In this document: one piece after another, positions 52,057 to 57,799 of the stretch
Layout of the letters: each line of letters starts with the position of its first letter
Position numbering within the stretch: position 1 is the first letter of the stretch
DNA from: CAYMWF01 sp964394085 [NCBI: uncultured Gemmatimonadota bacterium]
GTDB taxonomy: Bacteria; GCA-2686955; CAYMWF01
Direction of reading: 5' to 3'
DNA: 57,799 bases
NCBI GenBank assembly: GCA_964394085.1
Contig: CAYMWF010000034.1
Span: 1-57,799 of the forward strand
Position numbers and translations under genes: made by a program
Notes under the pieces: generated by a model
Database searches by the model: none
Seen by the model: the letters and a program-made list of their open reading frames with translations, nothing else
What the model was told of the DNA's origin: nothing

Positions 52057-54024
52057 TCAGCGTCGCCTTCCGACGATACGTTTTTTCCGCCCGCCGAAGC
52101 TCTTCGCCCCTGCTTTTTCTTCCCGGGAATCTTCCGTTCCAGGAGAATCCCCATCCGGAGATTCAAGACTTTTTCCCGTTCCTACAGGTCCCGGCATGAA
52201 TCCTGGTTTCTGGTCACTCGATTTTCCGGCGGATTTGAATTTACGGGGTTTCCATTCCCCTGCGGGCTTATCTTCGGTGGCGGTGGTTTTTTCTTCAATC
52301 GCTGGAGGAGCTGCATCAGCAGCGACAGGAGCGGGAGGAGGTGCGGGATGCCGTTTCTCTGTTTTTTCCCGAGCCGGTTTCCGGGGTTCGGTTTTCCTTG
52401 CCGGCTTGCTGCGCTCGGCTTTCTGGAAATTAGAGTCGAGCTGTTCCGCTTCTTCAAAGACATCCGCAGGTTTCGGGGCTTCTTTCTTCCGGGGGGGGTA
52501 AGGCTTTGCCGGTTTTCGACTTTCCCGCGGGCGTCGTTCTGCTGATTCCGCCGGTTTCTTCGGCTGTCTTCTCTGCTGCTTCAGCCTGTCAGCCGGTTCG
52601 CGTCCGGCAGGTTTTCCCGTCCGTGCTTCGGCGGTTTCAGGCTCACGCCGTTCGGCGGTCGATCGGGTTCTTCGCTGCGAATCCTTTTCGGGTTTTTTTT
52701 CATCCCGTCTCCCTGTCCGCCTGCCGTCGTCTTTTTCTTTTTTCTGAGCCCGGGCAGGTTTGTCCTGCCTGTCTCCGCTCCTTTTCTGTCCGTGGAGCAG
52801 GAAGGTCTTACCGCGCAGTATACTGGCCGTTTTTCCCGCATGAGAGCGAGTAAATTCCCGGAGGGTCTCGTCAGGGCTCCTTATGAGGAAGGAATCATTC
52901 GGTATCTCGACGCCACTGGAAATCCAGGCTCCGGTTCCGGCGATAGCCCGGTGACCCAGGCAGGCGCCCAGAAGCATCTGACCAGAATCGACCTGCCTGG
53001 CTCCAACCTGGACGCTTACGTGACGATCGAAGCTGCGGCTCAGGTTCACATCCATGAAAAATGCTCCGTAAACGGTTACCGCCCTCTCGCCGATCACCGA
53101 ATACTGCATCGAAGCGCCCGAAAAAGCGCCGGGATACAGAACACAGAGATTATGAACGCTTTTCTGCCCCACACCCGCATCTTTTCCTACCGTGCTGTAG
53201 AAAATCTGCGCCGCTGGTTGCACCTCGACTCCATCAGCGAGATAAGAGCCTACGACCACTGCGTTCGCCCCGATGGTGACATTGTCTCCCAGGTACGATG
53301 CTTCTACAACGGCTGAAGGGTGGATATCGCAGTTGCGGCCTTTCTTAACCGCGCGCCTGGCCAGCCTGTACCGGAGTTTTTGACGTATCGGCCCCTGTGC
53401 TCCGCCCGGTCGCATCCGCTGCCAGGCGAAACGGCCGAGGACCGTATCGAAAAGCCTTGCCGTCAACGCGAGTTGACTGCAGGTCAATATGTGGCTCCAG
53501 TGATTCACCGCGATCGCTCCCTTGAAGGTTATCGGGTACGAGATCTTCAGTTTCCCGCCGCTGATGATTTCACCTCGTCGGATAGGAACCATCTTTTCGC
53601 CGGCATGGAACGACAGGGGCATTGAACGGTTGATCTGCGCGTCGGCGGCATGCAGGAAGTACAGGGGGTACCGGATGCAATCTCTGCCGTCCTGGCCGAC
53701 ATCCGTTCTTACACGCTGCAATTTGGTCGTGTAATCGGTGAAAGGGGACTTCGTGAGGCTGAAATTGTAAGTCGCGTTCGAATTGCGCACGGATTTGATA
53801 AAGTCCATGAGCAAAGGACGCGTAATGAAGAGGTTGTCCGCCATTACGATGCAGCGGCTTTCCTTTATTTCATTGGGTTTCGAGATCCTGACGGGTTCGA
53901 GACCCGCATTTTTGAGAAGAGAATCCTGGTATTCGGCCAACGTCGTGTCGAGGATGGGCATGTTTCCCGCCGTGTCTCCGAACGGGCTGATACGTACGCC
54001 TGATGCTAGTATATATGCTTTCAT
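52057..54024 (-). CDS. LbH-family protein, paralogue 3, with a long charged disordered tail
   Basis: 655 residues. Residues 1-410 repeat the LbH family plan: MKAYILASGVRISPFGD, VMADNLFITRPLLMDF, IAVNHWSHILTCSQ, NCDIHPSAVVEASYLGDNVT, GACLGHRAIAGTGAWISSG and FLIRSPDETL. Residues about 412-655 are a low-complexity tail dominated by Lys, Arg, Glu, Pro and Ala, both acidic and basic, with PPPAP runs, ending GGRKKRIVGRRR. The tail is absent from both paralogues. Its basic end could bind RNA, membrane or polyanions. It sits between a GT1 and a GT2 gene. Confidence 0.75.
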   Translation of the reverse strand: MKAYILASGVRISPFGDTAGNMPILDTTLAEYQDSLLKNAGLEPVRISKPNEIKESRCIVMADNLFITRPLLMDFIKSVRNSNATYNFSLTKSPFTDYTTKLQRVRTDVGQDGRDCIRYPLYFLHAADAQINRSMPLSFHAGEKMVPIRRGEIISGGKLKISYPITFKGAIAVNHWSHILTCSQLALTARLFDTVLGRFAWQRMRPGGAQGPIRQKLRYRLARRAVKKGRNCDIHPSAVVEASYLGDNVTIGANAVVVGSYLADGVEVQPAAQIFYSTVGKDAGVGQKSVHNLCVLYPGAFSGASMQYSVIGERAVTVYGAFFMDVNLSRSFDRHVSVQVGARQVDSGQMLLGACLGHRAIAGTGAWISSGVEIPNDSFLIRSPDETLREFTRSHAGKTASILRGKTFLLHGQKRSGDRQDKPARAQKKEKDDGRRTGRRDEKKPEKDSQRRTRSTAERREPETAEARTGKPAGREPADRLKQQRRQPKKPAESAERRPRESRKPAKPYPPRKKEAPKPADVFEEAEQLDSNFQKAERSKPARKTEPRKPAREKTEKRHPAPPPAPVAADAAPPAIEEKTTATEDKPAGEWKPRKFKSAGKSSDQKPGFMPGPVGTGKSLESPDGDSPGTEDSREEKAGAKSFGGRKKRIVGRRR

Positions 54025-54046
54025 GGAATTCGAGCTTCCTTTCGTT

Positions 54047-55267
54047 TCAGTGAAAATCCGCCCCTGACTCGCTGAGCAGTTGTTCGATTCGATCGGCTGC
54101 TCTCGAAGGGCTGTCCATTGATGTGATTTCTTTACTCAGTTTGCCCGCTTTTTCGTTGAATGACGGATATGAGAAGAGTCGCTTTACCGCGGCAGCAACC
54201 GGTTTCAGGTTGCGTCTGATACGGCGTTTCTCGAGATGGATTCCCGCTCCCAGTTCGTTGAGCCGCTGGGAATGTATCGCCTGGTCGATGTTTTCAGGAA
54301 CCGCGATTATGGGGGTGCCGTAGCGAAGGGCCTGGTATATCGTTCCGTTTCCGCCGTGGCAGATGACTACGCTTGCGGCGGCGGCGGCCCTGTCGCCGTT
54401 GACGAATGAGCGAACGTAAACCCCGTCTTTTTCGGGAGGCAGCTCGCTTGCGGGAACCTGGGCTCCCGAGGAGAAAAGGAGCGAGTATCCATGGGGCAGA
54501 AACAGATCCGCCGCTTCACGGTAGAATGCACCGATGTCTCGTCTTCCGGTGCTTCCGGCCGTACAGTAGATAAGCTGCTTACCCATTCCTTCGATATCCT
54601 CCCAGGGAACATCATCTTTATCCGGCGACCATGTCAGGGGACCGGCGTGAAAAAGCGTCGAATCCAGCCTCTGAACCGGCGCGAATCCGGGTGTGTCCGC
54701 GAAGATCGTCAAATCGTTTCCACCGAGAGGGTGCTCGAGCCGACTGCCCCCCCTGTGCTGCAGTTCCCTGTTCAGAGAGGATGCTATCCGTCGAAACAAT
54801 AACTCTCTCATCGTCGGCAGCAGCGGACCTACGATTTTTTTCCGGATGCGGCCCCCTCTCAGCGGGCGGATGCGGGGCGCATAATGACGGGTCACGCTGG
54901 TGTTGACGATCGTCGCGTGGAGAATGGAAGTAAGGCGTGCGGAAGCGGCCGATGTTATACGATGATCGTTCAGTACGATATCAGGTGAGAAATCCCTGAT
55001 TACCGCCAGTTCGTCATCGATGTAACGAGCGGCGAGAGGCCGCGGAAGCCCCATGTCGAACCGGTTCACCCTTCCGAAATATTCCTTCGGGTCGATTTCG
55101 AAGATCCGCGAGATCCTGAAACCGTCCTTTTCGGGAATATCGAGGTACCGGCCTCCCCCGGCGAATCGCAGAGTATGCCCCCTGCGCCGGAGTTCGCGCG
55201 CCACGATAAAGGGGCGCGTCACATGAGAAATGGCCCAGCCGTTTGTGAAAACCAATACCCGTGCCAT
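54047..55267 (-). CDS. GT1-family (MGT/UGT-like) glycosyltransferase
   Basis: 406 residues in two Rossmann halves: VLVFTNGWAISHVTRPFIVAREL at the start (acceptor side) and a donor half with YCTAGSTGRRD, VVICHGGNGTIYQALRYGTP and IAVPENIDQAIHSQRL, the HGGxGT and nucleotide-sugar loop of UGT/MGT enzymes. No membrane span. It would add a sugar from an NDP donor to a small lipid or polyprenyl acceptor. It is flanked at 22 and 32 bp by LbH paralogue 3 and the E2-type gene, all on the minus strand. Confidence 0.87.
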   Translation of the reverse strand: MARVLVFTNGWAISHVTRPFIVARELRRRGHTLRFAGGGRYLDIPEKDGFRISRIFEIDPKEYFGRVNRFDMGLPRPLAARYIDDELAVIRDFSPDIVLNDHRITSAASARLTSILHATIVNTSVTRHYAPRIRPLRGGRIRKKIVGPLLPTMRELLFRRIASSLNRELQHRGGSRLEHPLGGNDLTIFADTPGFAPVQRLDSTLFHAGPLTWSPDKDDVPWEDIEGMGKQLIYCTAGSTGRRDIGAFYREAADLFLPHGYSLLFSSGAQVPASELPPEKDGVYVRSFVNGDRAAAAASVVICHGGNGTIYQALRYGTPIIAVPENIDQAIHSQRLNELGAGIHLEKRRIRRNLKPVAAAVKRLFSYPSFNEKAGKLSKEITSMDSPSRAADRIEQLLSESGADFH

Positions 55268-55299
55268 TCTGCGGGTAAAGCTACCTGGGCACCGCGTGG

Positions 55300-56151
55300 T
55301 CAGGATCGTTTGTCGCTGGAAATCGCCGGATCCAGAGTTTCAGGATGCTCGAAATTGTATTTCAATTGATTTGAAAACCCGATTCCCTGTTTTGCATCGA
55401 TTACTCGATGGTCGACACTGTATGTGATTGTCGCACAGCGGCGTGGTACTACATTTCCGTCTATGACCATCGGCCGCTCCATCATTTTGCCGACCAGTGC
55501 TATGCATGTCGTCGCGATATTATACGTAATCATCATGTCGATCCCGAACATACCGGGATTCGAGATTTGAAAGGTTCCTCCGAGCTTTTTCCTGAGTTTC
55601 CAGTTTCTGCTGAGGCGTTTTATCGCCAGACGTCTAAGAAATGGAACCGAAAAAAGCGCTGCGACGACGCTGAGTTTCTTGAGCATTCCCTGGAGCTGAT
55701 CTGCCGCCAGGTTTTTTTTGTCCTCAAGATCCCGTGCGATTTCTTCAAGCGACTTCGTGTCGGTCTGTTCGATTACTACAATCGGTGCGAAATTCCTGTC
55801 CACTGCCACCATCACCCCGATGTCTATGTTTGCGGGACGAACTATTTTCGACCCGACCATCTGCCAGTTCAGCCTGGGGTGTTCTCTCAATGCCAGGGCG
55901 GCCGCCTTGATGAGAAGGTGCGTATATGTGTAGCGCTCTCCTTTCTTCGCTTGCGTTTCGATGAACCTGGTCGCAGGTTCGAAATCGAGCATTTCTGTAG
56001 CCGTACCGTGCGCCCTTAACCCCGATTCCATCCCTTCGTTCAGAAACTTCTGCACGGGTTTCAGCTTGTGAAAGGTATCTTTGTTCATCCTGCTGCGTTC
56101 GCGTGATAAACGCCGCCCCGGCGTTCGTGTGGCATGGATGCCGTGTTTCAC
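55300..56151 (-). CDS. Catalytic-only 2-oxoacid dehydrogenase-type (E2) acyltransferase
   Basis: 283 residues from GTG (complement 56151), about 14 nt after the predicted transcription start; ATG at 56088 is an alternative. The whole protein corresponds to the E2 catalytic domain: YTYTHLLIKAAALALREHP, RPANIDIGVMVAVD, GGTFQISNPGMFG, and the active-site segment YSVDHRVIDAKQG, where the catalytic His is kept but the usual DG reads DA. There is no lipoyl or peripheral subunit-binding domain, so it cannot work as a normal PDH E2. It may acylate another substrate. It probably heads the operon with GT1, LbH and GT2. Confidence 0.82.
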   Translation of the reverse strand: MKHGIHATRTPGRRLSRERSRMNKDTFHKLKPVQKFLNEGMESGLRAHGTATEMLDFEPATRFIETQAKKGERYTYTHLLIKAAALALREHPRLNWQMVGSKIVRPANIDIGVMVAVDRNFAPIVVIEQTDTKSLEEIARDLEDKKNLAADQLQGMLKKLSVVAALFSVPFLRRLAIKRLSRNWKLRKKLGGTFQISNPGMFGIDMMITYNIATTCIALVGKMMERPMVIDGNVVPRRCATITYSVDHRVIDAKQGIGFSNQLKYNFEHPETLDPAISSDKRS

Positions 56152-56171
56152 CTTCCGTCCATGTCGCGCGC

Positions 56172-56200
56172 ACTATATCCGATAACAGCCTGCAAGTCAA
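56172..56200 (-). promoter_or_regulatory. Promoter of the E2-type/GT1/LbH/GT2 operon
   Basis: On the minus strand TTGACT (56200-56195), 17-bp spacer, TATAGT (56177-56172). Confidence 0.65.
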
Positions 56201-56215
56201 ATGACATAAGCACCT

Positions 56216-56226
56216 GCATTGCGTAA
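56216..56226. promoter_or_regulatory. TTACGCAATG box upstream of the E2-type promoter
   Basis: GCATTGCGTAA, an 11-bp match to the palindrome at the acyl-CoA dehydrogenase promoter, lies 16 bp upstream of the -35. It is also about 30 bp before the plus-strand EF-hand gene, so it could serve either. Confidence 0.4.
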
Positions 56227-56255
56227 AGCGCTGCGATACGGTATTCTATTCACAT

Positions 56256-57350
56256 ATGAACGCGAATGAGCTTTTCGATATCCTCGATTTCGACTCTGAC
56301 GGCTCGGTTTCGAGATCCGATCTGTTCAATACCGCCCTCGAACTCGGCTGGCACTGGCCTCAAGCACCTCTTTACGCGCTTCTCGACCGGCTGACCGTTC
56401 TGAACCCGCTATCCAGAAGCGATTTCGTTATTTGTATGAATCTCGCCGGGCGGGATCCGATCGGACCTTACGGTGAAGTTCTGAGGAGGGCTCCGCCTTT
56501 CCCGCCCTGGAGTCCCGGGGGATATTCACCAGCGCCGGCACCACATCGGCAAGCGTCTCCCGGCGGTGGCGCGGCGGAATATTCACAGTCGCCCCTTGCG
56601 CATCGGCATGCGTCTGCCGACGGCAGCGCGGGTGCGAGCGAAACCGCGACAAGACAGGGAGACGCTCGATTCGGTGCACTGATCCGGGTCCTCGAAGAAT
56701 CAGCCGGGTCCCCGGCCGCGGAGGGGTTCGAGTCTTCCGTTCTGAAAAAGTGCGGGCCCTCGCCCAGAGAAGTAAGCACGGATGCGAGTGCCCTTCTTCT
56801 GATCGATCCCCAGCGGTCATTCACCTCGGGAGTATGGAAACAGTCGATCGGCGCAAACGCAACTGTCGAAGTGATGCCCCTGAGGCAGGCGTTCAAAAAC
56901 TGCGCGGGCGTACTCGAAGAATGCGGAAACCGTGTCGAGACAATGTTTACGAGGTGCCCTTTCCCGCCTGAGAGCTATGATTGGGATGAATGTATGCGCG
57001 GAATAATCGTGGCAACCCAGCTTTACTTCGTCAAGCCGGGCAACAGCGTATTGTGGCCGCCCTCCAACGGGTTCAGGGATTGGGTGCTCAACCTTCTGGG
57101 GCGAGGTAAGAAAACCCTGGTGCTGGGCGGCTGTACTTTAAACAGCTGCATCCGAATATCCGCCATAGAAGTCGAGCGGTTGTTCGGGCCCTGCGGCCTG
57201 AAAGTTGTCGTCGACCTGGGTCTCTGCGGAGCGAGAATCGGTAACTTCCTGCCGTCGGAGCTTTTCGCTGGAGCTTCCCCCGTCGAGTCCGCCGTCGACC
57301 AGATGCTCGCGGCGGGTGTCGATCTCGCCCGCTCCGTCACCTGGATTTGA
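56256..57350 (+). CDS. EF-hand/cysteine-hydrolase (isochorismatase-like) fusion protein
   Basis: 364 residues. An EF-hand loop at D11-D22 (DFDSDGSVSRSD) lies in an about 70-residue N-terminal domain. A Pro/His/Ala-rich linker (about 80-130) contains two copies of a YSxxPxxHRxAS-like unit. Residues about 175-364 are an isochorismatase-like hydrolase with D184 (LLLIDPQRSF), K260 (FVKPGN) and C298 (GGCTLNSCIR) as the expected triad. There is no signal peptide. The substrate is unknown; relatives cleave amides such as nicotinamide. The Ca2+ loop suggests regulation or a structural role. I see no strong plus-strand promoter. Confidence 0.75.
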   Translation: MNANELFDILDFDSDGSVSRSDLFNTALELGWHWPQAPLYALLDRLTVLNPLSRSDFVICMNLAGRDPIGPYGEVLRRAPPFPPWSPGGYSPAPAPHRQASPGGGAAEYSQSPLAHRHASADGSAGASETATRQGDARFGALIRVLEESAGSPAAEGFESSVLKKCGPSPREVSTDASALLLIDPQRSFTSGVWKQSIGANATVEVMPLRQAFKNCAGVLEECGNRVETMFTRCPFPPESYDWDECMRGIIVATQLYFVKPGNSVLWPPSNGFRDWVLNLLGRGKKTLVLGGCTLNSCIRISAIEVERLFGPCGLKVVVDLGLCGARIGNFLPSELFAGASPVESAVDQMLAAGVDLARSVTWI

Positions 57351-57608
57351 ACAGGCGGCCCGTCTGCGCCGAGACTCATCGGGCACCACACCGAACAAAA
57401 TCGGCTTCCCGGGCAATATTTCTGAAGCGGATAATGCGATGATTCCACGCGAACAACCCGCCCATTCGCCCCGTTGTTATTCTTTTATTCTTGGATCTGA
57501 GACCACTCCTGCGAGGCAACAGAAACATTATCCCGGTAGTTCGATTTTCTCCATGTGAAGAAACCGCACGACTGCGGCCGCGGCATCCTGGATCAAACAA
57601 CCTCATCT

Positions 57609-57799
57609 GCGGCCGAACCCAAACTGCGCGACCTCGGCGGCCGAGTCCAAACCGTCCCACCGCAGCAGCCGAATCCGGACTGCACGACCTCGACAGCAGA
57701 TCCCCAAACCGCAACGTTGCGGCAACGGAACTATTAACCGCTCCACCTCGGCGGCTGAACCTTGGACTGCCCCACCTCGGCAACGGAACTATTAACCGC
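57609..57799 (+). repeat. Degenerate tandem repeat, about 28-30 bp period
   Basis: At least six full units and one partial, based on GCGGCCGAACC...CTGC.CGACCTCG, run to the window edge. GGCAACGGAACTATTAACCG, the start of two units, is repeated exactly at 57721 and 57779. The rest of the gene-free tail (57351-57608) shows nothing I can name. Confidence 0.6.

Noticed and set aside
57609-57799. CRISPR array
   Set aside because: Units are contiguous, degenerate and without unique spacers; no cas genes are nearby.
1-57799. tRNA or rRNA genes
   Set aside because: Scanning by eye for cloverleaf ends and GGTTCGANTCC arms found no complete tRNA; no rRNA segment was seen.

Overview
The window is a dense bacterial chromosome segment. 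Most of it (about 4.5 kb to the right end) is GC-rich, with overlapping genes and ATGA/GTGA/TTGA stop-start junctions. The first 4.4 kb is visibly AT-richer and holds broken genes. The organism is probably a Gram-negative-type, uncultivated member of the FCB superphylum (Krumholzibacteriota, Eisenbacteria or Latescibacterota-like). This is inferred from a PorV/PorQ-like outer-membrane protein, a DUF2723 membrane protein, secreted beta-helix proteins, a lipoprotein GH3 enzyme and a MurE with the meso-diaminopimelate DNPR motif. No 16S rRNA is present to prove it.

Layout. (1) 1-4470: a double beta-helix protein, then three decaying copies of a small helix-turn-helix ORF around a frameshifted NYN-domain gene. 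(2) 4750-7554: a secreted protein made of two copies of an unfamiliar domain, and a GT-C type membrane glycosyltransferase. (3) 7800-22993: a division/cell-wall (dcw) operon, mraZ-rsmH-ftsL-ftsI-murE-[CheY-like receiver]-[68-aa Cys protein]-murF-murD-ftsW-murC-ftsQ-ftsA-ftsZ. It lacks mraY, murG, murB and ddl. Its promoter carries a perfect DnaA box and GTGGA repeats. (4) 23061-29194: a radical SAM protein, a second beta-helix protein, a DegT-family enzyme with altered active-site residues, and a GH3 lipoprotein with an altered catalytic dyad. (5) 29400-35322: REP-like repeats, then serS, the PorV-like protein, a cysteine desulfurase and a membrane-anchored AlkP-superfamily enzyme. (6) 35367-45965: a surface-glycan type locus with DUF2723, a DHH phosphoesterase, three HpnB/CrtQ-like GT2 enzymes, a second AlkP-superfamily enzyme, the first of three paralogous left-handed beta-helix (LbH) proteins, and a DUF116 protein that has lost its Cys cluster. 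(7) 45977-57350: a YcaQ-like winged-helix protein, acyl-CoA dehydrogenase, two more LbH paralogues, GT2, GT1, a catalytic-only E2-type acyltransferase, and an EF-hand/cysteine-hydrolase fusion. (8) 57600-57799: a degenerate tandem repeat running off the window.

How the parts fit. The dcw operon makes most of the cytoplasmic peptidoglycan precursor steps and the divisome core. The right half reads as an envelope-glycoconjugate region: integral and soluble glycosyltransferases, two AlkP-type enzymes and a three-member LbH family that recurs beside glycosyltransferases. The acyl-CoA dehydrogenase and E2-type promoters share a 10-bp box, so they may share a regulator. Promoters found by eye mostly fit TTGACA/TTGANT-N17-TATNNT. 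All functional statements come from reading sequence; no database search was run.
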